Source: Rubritepida sp. (GTDB lineage: Bacteria; Pseudomonadota; Alphaproteobacteria; Acetobacterales; Acetobacteraceae). Taken from it: 26,823 bases of DNA. Position numbers and translations under genes: made by a program. The stretch is from the NCBI GenBank assembly GCA_014376425.1, contig JACMRO010000510.1, positions 1-26,823 on the forward strand. The letters run 5' to 3'. A model generated the notes under the pieces. It ran no database searches. It was not told the origin of the DNA and worked only from the letters and a program-made list of their open reading frames with translations. Shown in pieces: positions 8,340-17,284 of this stretch; position 1 is the first letter of the stretch; each line of letters begins with the position of its first letter.

Positions 8340-9632
8340 TTACGCCACCTCCTCGTCGCGCAGCGCCAGCACCTTGTCGACACGCCGCCCATCCATGTCC
8401 AGCACCTCGAACCGCCAGCCGGACCAGACGATCCGGTCGCCCTCCTTGGGCAGCCGCCCAAGCAGCGCGAACATCAGCCCGCCCACCGTGTGGTAGGTGC
8501 CGGCATGCGGCAGTTCGGGCAGCTGGAGGCGCGCCCGCAGCTCGTCGCTCGCCAGCATGCCGTCCAGCAGCAGGCTGCCATCGTGGCGGGTGGTGGTGCC
8601 GGGCTTGGGCGATTCCGGTGCCGGGCCCAGCTCGCCCACGATCGCCTCCAGCAGGTCAGACGCAGTCACCACGCCCTCGAAGCTGCCATACTCGTCCAGC
8701 ACCAGGGCCAGGCCGATGCGGTCGGTGCGCAGGCGTTCCAGCGCGTCCAGCGCGGTCAGGCTGTCGGGCAGCACCATGGGCTGGCGCAGCAGGGGCGCGA
8801 GGTGCAGGGCCGCGCCTTCCAGCACCTGGTCCAGCAGGTCCTTGGCCATCACCACACCCGCCACCGTGTCGATGTTCCCGTCGGCGACGATGAAGCGCGT
8901 CACCTCACGCGCACGCAGCGCGGCCACGATGTCCTTTGGCTCGGCGTTGCGGTCGATCCAGGCGACCTCCGTCCTGGGCGTCATCAAAGCGCGCACCGGC
9001 TTGTCGGCCAGGCGCAGTACCCGCTCGATCATGTGTCGCTCCTCGCTTTCGAGCGCGCCGGTCTCGACGCTTTCGGCGACGACGGCCTTGACCTCCTCCT
9101 CGGTGACGCCTTGGTCGACGGGCTTGGTCAGCCGCAGCGATAGCAGGATGATGGAGGTGAGCGAGGACAGCACCCAGACAATGGGCGCGGTGGCGCGCGC
9201 CAGCCAGGCGATGGGCCGCGCCACCATCACGGCGATCGTCTCCGGGTCGCGCAGCGCGATCTGCTTTGGCACCAGCTCGCCCAGCACCAGGTTCAGCGCG
9301 GTGATCAGCATGACGACGAGGGTGAAGGCGATCTCCTGCGCGAAGCGGCCGACCAGCGGTTCCAGCGCCACCCCCACCGGCCCCGCGATGGCGCTGCCGC
9401 CGAACACGCCGGCGACGATGCCCACCATGGTGATGCCGATCTGCACGGTGGGCAGGAAGCGCTGCGGGTCGTCCTGCAGCGCCAGGGCGGCGGCCGCGCC
9501 GGGGCTGCCGCGCCGCTGCATGGCCTGCAACCGCACGCGGCGTGACGAGACGATGGCCAGCTCACTCATCGCGAACACCCCGTTCAGTGCGACCAGGAGC
9601 AGAACGGTGATGATCTGAAAGCCGATATTCAT
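8340..9632 (-). CDS. CNNM/CorC-HlyC family membrane protein with CBS domains
   Basis: 430 residues. The DUF21/CNNM membrane domain (about residues 1-190) begins with the typical IITVLLLVALNGVFAMSELAIVSSRR and includes GELVPKQIAL. Two CBS repeats follow (about 205-330: MTPRTEVAWID, then DEYGSFEGVVTASDLLEAIVGE). The last part (about 345-425) is the CorC_HlyC domain with GTYHTVGGLMFALLGRLPKEGD. Family members were named haemolysin C or CorC and are linked to magnesium or cobalt efflux and, in some cases, cation export; the true substrate is often unknown. The ATG at 9630-9632 was chosen because it starts the first membrane helix directly. Divergent from the DUF3429 gene. Confidence 0.93.
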   Translation of the reverse strand: MNIGFQIITVLLLVALNGVFAMSELAIVSSRRVRLQAMQRRGSPGAAAALALQDDPQRFLPTVQIGITMVGIVAGVFGGSAIAGPVGVALEPLVGRFAQEIAFTLVVMLITALNLVLGELVPKQIALRDPETIAVMVARPIAWLARATAPIVWVLSSLTSIILLSLRLTKPVDQGVTEEEVKAVVAESVETGALESEERHMIERVLRLADKPVRALMTPRTEVAWIDRNAEPKDIVAALRAREVTRFIVADGNIDTVAGVVMAKDLLDQVLEGAALHLAPLLRQPMVLPDSLTALDALERLRTDRIGLALVLDEYGSFEGVVTASDLLEAIVGELGPAPESPKPGTTTRHDGSLLLDGMLASDELRARLQLPELPHAGTYHTVGGLMFALLGRLPKEGDRIVWSGWRFEVLDMDGRRVDKVLALRDEEVA

Positions 9633-9696
9633 GGCGGCGTTGTAAGGCCTGGTGGGCGCCACGGCACCCCCCTTTTTCGGCCACGCCCGGCATGGC

Positions 9697-10134
9697 ATGG
9701 GGTGGCGGATGCAGATCGCCCTTCCCCCACTCGCCTGGCCGCTGGGCCTGGCTGGATTGCTGCCCTTTCTCGGCTTGCTGGTGGCGGTCCTGCTCGGCCA
9801 GGTCTGGGCCGCTGGCGCCCTGGCGGCATATGGCGCCACCATCCTCTCCTTCCTGGGTGCGGTGCATTGGGGGCTGATGCTCGCCGCGCCCTGGCAGGCC
9901 GCGCGCACGCGGCTGGTGGGTGGCGTGCTGCCTTCGCTGCTGGCGTGGGTGGCGCTGCTGGCGCCGGTCCGCCTTGGTCTGGGCCTGCTGGGGTTGGGGA
10001 TGATCGCGCTGGTAATGGTGGAGACCGTGGCCACCCGGCGCGGCTTATTGCCGATGGCCTATCTTCGGTTGCGCTGGGTGTTGACCGCGGGTGCTGCAAC
10101 CGCGCTTCTGGCCGCATCGTTTACCGTTCGTTAA
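9697..10134 (+). CDS. DUF3429 inner-membrane protein
   Basis: About 145 residues with four to five hydrophobic helices. It matches DUF3429 through LGLAGLLPFLGLL near the start, the signature AYGATILSFLGAVHWGLML, and a final short helix. The biochemical function of the family is not known. Several starts are possible in frame: 9652, 9697 and 9709. The ATG at 9709 has the best upstream G-rich sequence (GGGGTGG), while 9652 would add a charged, unfamily-like extension. Divergent from the CorC-like gene, with only about 65 nt between starts. Confidence 0.75.
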   Translation: MGWRMQIALPPLAWPLGLAGLLPFLGLLVAVLLGQVWAAGALAAYGATILSFLGAVHWGLMLAAPWQAARTRLVGGVLPSLLAWVALLAPVRLGLGLLGLGMIALVMVETVATRRGLLPMAYLRLRWVLTAGAATALLAASFTVR

Positions 10135-10141
10135 ATAGCGC

Positions 10142-10170
10142 TTGTCTCTAGTTTTGAGACGGCTTAACAT
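10142..10170 (+). promoter_or_regulatory. Candidate sigma-70 promoter upstream of the small 10.2-kb gene
   Basis: TTGTCT (10142-10147) and TAACAT (10165-10170) are separated by 17 nt, each 4/6 to consensus, in a conspicuously AT-richer patch. A transcript would start near 10177, which favours the ATG at 10228 over 10174 for the following gene. A 5-bp inverted repeat (GTCTC/GAGAC, 10144-10160) lies in the spacer. Confidence 0.4.
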
Positions 10171-10227
10171 TTGATGAATGGTGCCCAGCAGAACGATGGG
10201 CGTTCCCCTATTTCGAAGATCCGCTCA

Positions 10228-10497
10228 ATGAAGCCCAACGAAGTCATCACCTTCCCGAACAAGCCCGAAGACCGCCTGCGCGTCGCGCTGCGCGAGCTTG
10301 AACAGGCTTTGAGCGACCAAGCCCTGGCCGTGCAGGAATTCCGGCTGAACATGGCGGTGCTCGGCACGACCGTGGGCGGGCTCGAGCGCAGCCTGGAAGG
10401 CTACCGGGGTACCCTGGAGGCGGTGGCGCTCGACGTGGCGGAGGCGCGTCACATCTGTGCGGAAACCATGTACCGGGCGGAGACGATGGTGCAGTAA
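10228..10497 (+). CDS. Small unknown protein, predicted helical
   Basis: 89 residues from the ATG at 10228, or 107 from the ATG at 10174. I do not recognise a family. It has a short N-terminal stretch (MKPNEVITFPNKPEDRL) followed by almost continuous amphipathic helix with heptad-like spacing of Leu, Val and Ala, and ends in AETMVQ. No signal peptide, Cys pair or membrane segment is present, so it is probably cytosolic and possibly oligomeric. GC3-rich codon use matches the neighbours, which supports it being a real gene. The shorter start is preferred because the candidate promoter would place the transcript start after 10174. The ribosome-binding site is weak with either start. Confidence 0.6.
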   Translation: MKPNEVITFPNKPEDRLRVALRELEQALSDQALAVQEFRLNMAVLGTTVGGLERSLEGYRGTLEAVALDVAEARHICAETMYRAETMVQ

Positions 10498-10561
10498 CCG
10501 CACCGGACGTGCCCCTGGTGGCCCCCTGGTTACAACGGCTCGGCACAGCTAAAGCTTGGCT

Positions 10562-10993
10562 ATGCGCAAGCTTCTCCCCCTGCTCCTCCTGCTACCCGCC
10601 CTGGGCGGCTGTGCCCGCATCGGCAGCATCCTGCCAGGTAGGTCCAGCGGGTCGGGTTTCGACATGCAGGAACTGGGGGTCAGTGCGCCGGTCTTCGGCG
10701 AGATCATCCGCGCCGCCGCGGCGTGCGGCGTGCCGATGTCGCTGACCGCGCAGGATCGTGGCGCCCGGATCGAGGGCGCGGCGCTTCTGGGCTTTCAGCG
10801 CCAGGGCGGAGAGGCCATGCGCAACCAGTACCTGGCCAGCGTGCAGCCGCCCAATCTGGGGCCGCGCGACCGTTCCGGCTATTGCGGCGGTAAGCGGGTG
10901 GACATCGAGCGGGCCGACACGTTCCTGGCCGGCGCCGAGGGCGAGGCCCTGGCGCGGCGGGCAGATGCGGCCGCGCGCTCGCTGGCGCGGTAG
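10562..10993 (+). CDS. Small predicted lipoprotein, unknown function
   Basis: 143 residues. MRKLLPLLLLLPALGGC is a lipoprotein signal peptide with the lipobox LGGC, lipidated Cys17. After a short Gly/Ser linker the mature part contains a region reading FGEIIRAAAACGVPMS and later a second Cys in RSGYCGGKRVDIE, so a disulfide between the two mature Cys is possible. I do not recognise a family. The ATG at 10562 is preferred over a TTG two codons upstream. It lies 64 nt after the preceding small gene, and its stop is 1 nt from the stop of the convergent SDR gene. Confidence 0.7.
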   Translation: MRKLLPLLLLLPALGGCARIGSILPGRSSGSGFDMQELGVSAPVFGEIIRAAAACGVPMSLTAQDRGARIEGAALLGFQRQGGEAMRNQYLASVQPPNLGPRDRSGYCGGKRVDIERADTFLAGAEGEALARRADAAARSLAR

Positions 10994-10994
10994 A

Positions 10995-11747
10995 TCAATG
11001 CGGGGAGCGCCGCGTCCCGCCATCCACATGCACCACCTGGCCGGTGATGTAGCGCGCCCGGGGTGACGCCAGGAAGGCCACCAACACCGCCAGATCCTCT
11101 GGCTCGCCGATGTAGCCGGCCGGCACCTGCGTCTCGGCCCAGTGCCGCCTTGCTTCCTCGGTGGGCAGGATGCGGGTGTCGATCTGCTCGGAATGCAGCC
11201 GACCGGGCGGAATGGAATTCACCGTGATGCCGTCGCGCGCCAGGGAGCGGGACAGCGCCTTGGCCCAGATGTGCACGGCGCCGTTGGGCGCATTGGCCGC
11301 GTTGATGTTGTGCGGTTCATCCTGCCCCGTGATGTTGATGATGCGGCCGAAGCGCTGGGCCTGCATGGCGGGGATCAGCGCATGCGCCATGCGCCGGCCG
11401 GCGTGGAAGTTGATCTCCATTGCCTCAATCCAGACGGCGTCGCTTCCCAGGTCGGTCTGCGGCCGCGAGGACCCGGCGTTGTTGACGAGGATGTCGCAGG
11501 CACCGAAGCGGGCCAGGACGGCGTCCCGCGCGCGTTCGCCTGCATCGGCGGCGGTGAAGTCCTGCTCCAGGATCAGCGGTTCGGCGCTGGCCGGCAGTTC
11601 CGCCGCCAGTGATTCCAGCAGCGGCCGGCGGCGGGCCAGCAACGCCAGCCGGCAGCCCTCTGCGGCCAGCAAGCGCGCGATGGTGCGGCCCAGCCCGGCC
11701 GACGCGCCGGTCACCAGTGCCACGCGTCCCGTCAATCGAAGATCCAT
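10995..11747 (-). CDS. Short-chain dehydrogenase/reductase homologue lacking the catalytic Tyr and Lys
   Basis: 250 residues from the ATG at 11745-11747, preceded by GGGGGAG; a GTG two codons upstream is less likely. The Rossmann part is intact: TGASAGLG for NAD(P) binding, NNAG, and the conserved Asn in MEINFHAG (Asn112). The catalytic YxxxK segment, fixed by the following AVHIWAKALSRSLA block, reads A-N-A-P-N, so Tyr is Ala151 and Lys is Asn155. The usual active-site Ser position reads Thr-Gly (INITGQ). The C-terminal ITGQVVHVDGG strand is normal. The fold should be kept, but classic SDR chemistry is not expected; a ligand-binding, structural or altered catalytic role is possible. It lies downstream of tctCBA but after a terminator. 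Confidence 0.88.
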   Translation of the reverse strand: MDLRLTGRVALVTGASAGLGRTIARLLAAEGCRLALLARRRPLLESLAAELPASAEPLILEQDFTAADAGERARDAVLARFGACDILVNNAGSSRPQTDLGSDAVWIEAMEINFHAGRRMAHALIPAMQAQRFGRIINITGQDEPHNINAANAPNGAVHIWAKALSRSLARDGITVNSIPPGRLHSEQIDTRILPTEEARRHWAETQVPAGYIGEPEDLAVLVAFLASPRARYITGQVVHVDGGTRRSPH

Positions 11748-11759
11748 GGCCACTCCCCC

Positions 11760-11794
11760 AAAAGAAAACGCCGCGGAGGCTGCCCCCCGCGGCG
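11760..11794 (-). terminator. Intrinsic terminator of the tctCBA operon
   Basis: On the minus strand a perfect 8-bp GC stem (CGCCGCGG/CCGCGGCG, 11769-11776 with 11787-11794) around a 10-nt loop is followed directly by TTTTCTTTT. It starts 22 nt after the tctA stop and ends 12 nt before the SDR start codon, so the SDR gene needs readthrough or a promoter overlapping this region. Confidence 0.82.
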
Positions 11795-11816
11795 CGTTTC
11801 ATGCAGCGCCCAACGC

Positions 11817-13319
11817 CTACTCGGCCATCGCCTTGTCCTTGCCCTTGCGCAACGCGGGCAGCGCCATCGCAAGCAGCGCGGCCGTGCCGATACCCAGCAT
11901 GGTGGCGCTGATCGGGCGTTCGAGGAACACCATTGGGTCGCCGCGTGAGAGCAACATGGCGCGGCGCAAATGTTCCTCCATCATCGGCCCCAGCACGAAG
12001 CCGATCAGCAGCGGCGCCGCCTCCAGCTTCAGCTTGTTGCACATGTAGCCGAACACCGAGAACAGCACCGTCATGTATACGTCGAAGACGTTGTTGTTCA
12101 GCGAGTAGACGCCGATCGAGCAGAACACCAAGATCGCCGGGTACAGATACTTGTATGGCACCTGAAGCAGCTTCACCCACATGCCGATCAGCGGCAGGTT
12201 GATGACCAGCAGCATCAGGTTGCCGATCCACATCGAAGCGATCAGGCCCCAGAAAAGGTCCGGCTGGGCCTCCACCATGCGCGGGCCGGGCTGGATGCCC
12301 TGGATGATCAGCGCGCCGACCATCAGCGCCATCACGGCGTTGGAGGGGATGCCCAAGGTCAGCAGCGGGATGAAGCTGGTCTGGGCGGCGGCGTTGTTCG
12401 CGGCCTCCGGGCCGGCCACGCCCTCGATGGCGCCGGAGCCGAACTGGTGCCGGCCGCGGCTCATCTTGCGTTCCATCATGTAGCTGCCGAAGGCCGCCAG
12501 CGCGGCGCCACCGCCGGGAAGGATGCCCAGGAACGATCCCACGATGGTGCCGCGCAGCACCGCCGGGGTGGCGCGGGAGAACTCCTCACGCGTCAACCAC
12601 AGGCTGCCGACCTTGGCGGTCAGCACCGATCGCGATTCAGGACGTTCGAGGTTGAGCACGATCTCGGCAATGCCGAACATGCCCATCGCCACCGGCACGA
12701 AGCCGATGCCGTCCGACAGTTCCGGGATGCCGAAGGTGAAGCGCTGCTGCCCCGTCTGCACATCGGTGCCGACCAGGCCCAGCGCCACGCCGAATACCAC
12801 CATGCCGATGGCCTTGATGACCGAGCCCTGGGCAAGCACCGAGGCGATAATCAGGCCCAGCAGCATCAGCGAGAAGTAGTCGGCCGGGCCGAAGCTCAGC
12901 GCCACCTGGGTCAGCAGCGGCCCCGATGCCGCGACCAGGACGGTGCCTACCGTGCCGGCGAAGAAACTCCCGATGGCCGCGGTCGCCAGGGCCGCGCCGG
13001 CGCGGCCGTTGCGCGCCATCTTGTAGCCTTCGAGCGTCGTGACCACGCTCGATACCTCACCGGGCAGGTTCAGCAGGATGGCGGTGGTAGAACCACCGTA
13101 TTGCGCGCCGTAGAATATGCCGGCCAGCATAATGATGGCAGTGGTCGCCGGCAGGCCGAAGGTGATGGGCAGCAGCAGCGATATCGTCGCCACCGGCCCG
13201 ATCCCGGGCAGCACGCCAATGGCGGTGCCGATCAGCGCACCCAGCAGTGCGAAACTCAGGTTTTGCAGCGAGAGTGCTACGCCGAACCCATGCGCGAGGT
13301 TGGTGAGAAGAAGTTCCAT
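11817..13319 (-). CDS. tctA: Tripartite tricarboxylate transporter, large permease subunit TctA
   Basis: 500 residues, the normal TctA length, with about 11-12 membrane helices. Family signatures are the duplicated Gly/Pro loops LPGIGPVATISLLLP and, in the second half, LPGGGAALAAFGSYMMERK, plus FYGAQYGGSTTAILLNLPGE and the GIPSNAVMALMVGAL segment. With TctB it forms the secondary carboxylate transporter fed by a TctC-type receptor. The start has a strong AAGGAG ribosome-binding site that overlaps the TAA of tctB (TAAGGAG), so translation of the two is closely linked; the gap is 10 nt. A strong terminator follows. Confidence 0.96.
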   Translation of the reverse strand: MELLLTNLAHGFGVALSLQNLSFALLGALIGTAIGVLPGIGPVATISLLLPITFGLPATTAIIMLAGIFYGAQYGGSTTAILLNLPGEVSSVVTTLEGYKMARNGRAGAALATAAIGSFFAGTVGTVLVAASGPLLTQVALSFGPADYFSLMLLGLIIASVLAQGSVIKAIGMVVFGVALGLVGTDVQTGQQRFTFGIPELSDGIGFVPVAMGMFGIAEIVLNLERPESRSVLTAKVGSLWLTREEFSRATPAVLRGTIVGSFLGILPGGGAALAAFGSYMMERKMSRGRHQFGSGAIEGVAGPEAANNAAAQTSFIPLLTLGIPSNAVMALMVGALIIQGIQPGPRMVEAQPDLFWGLIASMWIGNLMLLVINLPLIGMWVKLLQVPYKYLYPAILVFCSIGVYSLNNNVFDVYMTVLFSVFGYMCNKLKLEAAPLLIGFVLGPMMEEHLRRAMLLSRGDPMVFLERPISATMLGIGTAALLAMALPALRKGKDKAMAE

Positions 13320-13329
13320 GTCCGGCTCC

Positions 13330-13932
13330 TTACAGCTGCGGCCAGAGGTTCACGCGGATATCGAGTCGATTAATGAACACGACCCAGCACATGATCAGCA
13401 GGAAGACCGTCGTTCCCAGGATGCCGAGCGGCTTCTTCAGATGCTGCTCCTCCGCCAGGCAGGACAGGACAATGATGCCGATGAGTGCTGCGAAGAAACC
13501 CATTTGTTCCAACAGCAGCCCGAACAGGCACAAAGACGCGTTAATCAGGCCCACGAAGCGCCAGCCAGGCGCCCAGCTCAGCACCAGAAAGCCCACCAGC
13601 AAGCCTGTGCCTACCGCGTTGTAAGTCTGGCCGAAGAAGCCCGGCGTGTAGCGCAACGCATACCACGTGCCCACGCCCGCCGCGATGCCGAGGATGAAGG
13701 ACAGGCTTTCCTGGCCCGTCCAGCGGGCCAGCTTCTCACTATTGCCGAACAGGCCGACCAGCACCGCACCGGCGCCCAGCCCGATCTGCAGCCAGAACAC
13801 CATCCAGGGCATGTAGCCGGGGCCCATGCGACGTGCCGAGCCCATCGTGTGGTCCATATTCAGATACAGACCCACCGCAGCGATCAGCATCAGAAACAGA
13901 CCCGACATCAGGTCTTTTTCGTTGATTTTCAT
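13330..13932 (-). CDS. tctB: Tripartite tricarboxylate transporter, small membrane subunit TctB
   Basis: 200 residues with four hydrophobic segments (about 8-25, 42-62, 80-125 as a split pair, and 135-190), the layout of TctB. The N-terminal DLMSGLFLMLIAAVGLY and the loop ARRMGPGYMPWMVFWLQIGLG match the family's conserved Met-Gly-Pro-Gly-x-x-P region. It accompanies TctA in the membrane; its exact task is not settled. It is slightly longer than many TctB proteins (about 150-160) owing to an extra C-terminal helical pair. A purine-rich AAAGG precedes the ATG. Confidence 0.92.
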   Translation of the reverse strand: MKINEKDLMSGLFLMLIAAVGLYLNMDHTMGSARRMGPGYMPWMVFWLQIGLGAGAVLVGLFGNSEKLARWTGQESLSFILGIAAGVGTWYALRYTPGFFGQTYNAVGTGLLVGFLVLSWAPGWRFVGLINASLCLFGLLLEQMGFFAALIGIIVLSCLAEEQHLKKPLGILGTTVFLLIMCWVVFINRLDIRVNLWPQL

Positions 13933-14050
13933 TCCCAGGCCTTTCCCAGACGCTCGTCACGAACTGCACTCGTACGCTTGCATCACATTCCTGCCATCAT
14001 GACTAGCGCAAGGCGGCCGTCCAGCCCAGAGCGAAACGACCTTACGTTTA

Positions 14051-14064
14051 CGTCAGTCTTGACG
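14051..14064 (-). repeat. Small inverted repeat between tctC and tctB
   Basis: CGTCA-GTCT-TGACG, a 5-bp perfect stem with a 4-nt loop, lies 12 nt downstream of the tctC stop and about 120 nt before tctB. In receptor-permease operons a hairpin here often lowers permease expression relative to the receptor; whether this short stem does so is inference. Confidence 0.3.
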
Positions 14065-14076
14065 AAGCAATCTGTC

Positions 14077-15042
14077 TCAATCCGGCTGAGCCCCGGAATC
14101 CCGCACGATCGGCGCCCAGAATTCCACTTCACGCCGCACATGCTCGGTGTACTCCGCTGCGCTCATGGTACCGGGCGTGCCGCCCAGTTCGGCGAACCGC
14201 GCGCGAAGCTCGGGCGTCGCCAGCACGGCGCGGATCTCGCTGTTGAGGCGCTGCACCACATGCCCGGGCATGCCGGCCGGGCCGGACAGCCCAAACCAGC
14301 TGGTGCCCACCAGGTCATAGCCCTGTTCGCGAAAGGTCGGCACATCGGGGAAGGCCGGGTGGCGCGCCACATCCGACAGCGCGATGCCGCGCACGGTGCC
14401 GGCGCGCAGATGCGATGCCGCCGAAGGCAGGCTGTCGCTCATCAACGGCACCTGGCCGCCCACCACCGCCGTCATCGCAGGCCCAGCGCCGCGGAACGGA
14501 ATGTGGTTGATCTCGCGCCCCAGCGCCCGGCCCATCAGCACGATCAGCAGGTGATTCGAGGAGCCGGCGCCCGAGCTTGCCATGTCAATGCCGGTGCCTT
14601 GCGCGTGCCGCGCCGCCAGGTCCGCCAGGCTGGCGATCCCCGCGCGCGGGTTGGCCACGAAGACCGAGGGATTGCTGGTGACCATGGCGACATGGCTGAA
14701 GTCGCGCACCGCGTCGTAGCGGATGTTGGGGTAGAGCGTCGGGCCGATGCCGTGGCTCGCGATGTTGCTCATCACCAGAACGGTGCCGTCGGGCGGCGAC
14801 TGCGCGACCATCAGGCTGCCGACCGTGGCCCCCGCGCCAGGCCGGTTCTCCAGAATGACGGGCACGCCCAGCCGCCCAGACAGCGGCGTCGCCACCAGCC
14901 GCGCCATCAGGTCGGTCGTGCCGCCGGGCGCGAACGGCACCACCACGCGTATCGGCTGCGACGGCCAACCTTGCGCGCGCAGCACACGCGGCGCGAACAG
15001 CGACGTCGCCAGTACACCGCGCCGGCCTGCTTCCTGGGACAA
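14077..15042 (-). CDS. tctC: Tripartite tricarboxylate transporter receptor, TctC/Bug family (operon receptor)
   Basis: 321 residues from a TTG at 15040-15042, preceded 8 nt upstream by GAGGAAA; no ATG or GTG in frame gives a sensible signal peptide. The N-terminus from this TTG (SQEAGRRGVLATSLFAPRVLRA) is a twin-Arg-like signal before QGWPSQPI. Mature signatures are VVVPFAPGGTTDLMAR, ILENRPGAGATVGS, AQSPPDGTVLVMS, IPFRGAGPAMTAVVGG and SWFGLSGPAGMP. It is the periplasmic solute receptor and the only one of the four in the window that sits with TctB and TctA. A 144-nt gap separates it from tctB. It diverges from the M20 amidohydrolase with 145 nt between starts, suggesting shared control and a shared substrate. 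Confidence 0.93.
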   Translation of the reverse strand: MSQEAGRRGVLATSLFAPRVLRAQGWPSQPIRVVVPFAPGGTTDLMARLVATPLSGRLGVPVILENRPGAGATVGSLMVAQSPPDGTVLVMSNIASHGIGPTLYPNIRYDAVRDFSHVAMVTSNPSVFVANPRAGIASLADLAARHAQGTGIDMASSGAGSSNHLLIVLMGRALGREINHIPFRGAGPAMTAVVGGQVPLMSDSLPSAASHLRAGTVRGIALSDVARHPAFPDVPTFREQGYDLVGTSWFGLSGPAGMPGHVVQRLNSEIRAVLATPELRARFAELGGTPGTMSAAEYTEHVRREVEFWAPIVRDSGAQPD

Positions 15043-15187
15043 GCTAGGGATTTCCTCGGAATTTTTCCTACCGTGGCAGCGGCCCTGCCCCGCCGCAAGC
15101 ACCAAGCGCGGCTCCACCCTGGCAGCCTGACTGGACAGGCCCCAAGGCGCGGCGGATGCTGCGGCACAGCATTTCCAGGGATCTCCC

Positions 15188-16366
<1,179 letters not shown>

Positions 16367-16489
16367 CGTGCGCTGGGCCGGATCGCGTTGGACCTGCTGC
16401 GGTAAGGTGTGCCGAGCCGAATCGCGGTGGCCCTGCTGCGTTGAGGCGCGCTGAGCCGTCCGACGCCATGAGCGACCGGGCCTGACGCC

Positions 16490-17284
16490 ATGCCGCACGC
16501 CATAGCCCGCCTGCGCGCGCCCGAGGTCGCCGCGCGCATCGCCGCCGGCGCCGCCATCATCCTGCCGATGGGCAGCACCGAAACCCACGGCCCCGCGGCA
16601 CCCATGGGCGACTGGCTGCTGGCGGAGGCGCTGGCCATGCAGGCCGCCCGCGCCGCCGCCGCTGCCGGCGATGACGCGCTGGTGGCACCCCCGCTGCCCT
16701 TCGGCGGCGAGGATTTCTTTGCCGGAATCCCGGGCGGCATCGCCCTGTCGCCGGCCACACTGGCCACCGTCACGCTGGAATGCCTGGTCGCGCTGCGGCG
16801 CGGCGGCGCCACCCGCCTGCTGGTGCTGAACGGCCATGGCGGCAACATCCCCGCCATCGAGGCGGCGCAGCGCGCCATGCGGGTGCAGCACGGCAGCCTC
16901 GTCCCCGCCCTGCATCTGTGGCGTGAGGCCGCCGGGCTGCTGCGGCAGTGGGATGTGCCGCTGGCAAGCCAGGGCCATGGCGGCGACCCGGTGCTGTCCG
17001 TCGCGCTGCATCTCTTTCCTGAATTATGCGCGCCGGCGCTGGTGGTGCCGCGCCAGGCACCGGCCCGCGTCTTCGGCCGCGAGGTCCACGGCTTCAACGC
17101 CCTGCGGGTGGCCGGCATCGACATCGCCATCCCCACCCTGATCGACGAGGTCGCCCCCGGCGGTATCCACGCGCCCGACGCACGCGGCGCCTCGGCCGAT
17201 CTGGGCGCGCGGCTTTGCGCCGCGCTGGCCGAGGCGGCGGCCGCCACACTGGCGCTGATGCGCCATCATGAAGGACCACCATGA
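16490..17284 (+). CDS. Creatininase-family amidohydrolase
   Basis: 264 residues. The family holds metal-dependent hydrolases of cyclic or open amides, and also MftE and F420-pathway members. The N-terminal motif LPMGSTETHGP carries ligands Glu31 and His33, Asp41 lies in MGDW, and His116 in NGHGGN. The later His-Ala-Gly-x-x-Glu-Thr-Ser block reads HGGDPVLSV, so the usual Glu is not conserved, which may alter metal binding or activity. The normal HLP after THGP is AAP. No clear Shine-Dalgarno precedes the ATG; a five-codon mini-ORF (16468-16485, ATG to TGA) lies just upstream, ending 4 nt before the start. The stop overlaps the next start by 4 nt (ATGA). Confidence 0.87.
   Translation: MPHAIARLRAPEVAARIAAGAAIILPMGSTETHGPAAPMGDWLLAEALAMQAARAAAAAGDDALVAPPLPFGGEDFFAGIPGGIALSPATLATVTLECLVALRRGGATRLLVLNGHGGNIPAIEAAQRAMRVQHGSLVPALHLWREAAGLLRQWDVPLASQGHGGDPVLSVALHLFPELCAPALVVPRQAPARVFGREVHGFNALRVAGIDIAIPTLIDEVAPGGIHAPDARGASADLGARLCAALAEAAAATLALMRHHEGPP

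Noticed and set aside
10131..10167. Two TTAA elements near 10131 and 10164 as a CtrA binding site
   Set aside because: CtrA sites need TTAA-N7-TTAA; here the spacing is about 29 nt. The AT-richness is better explained by a sigma-70-type promoter.
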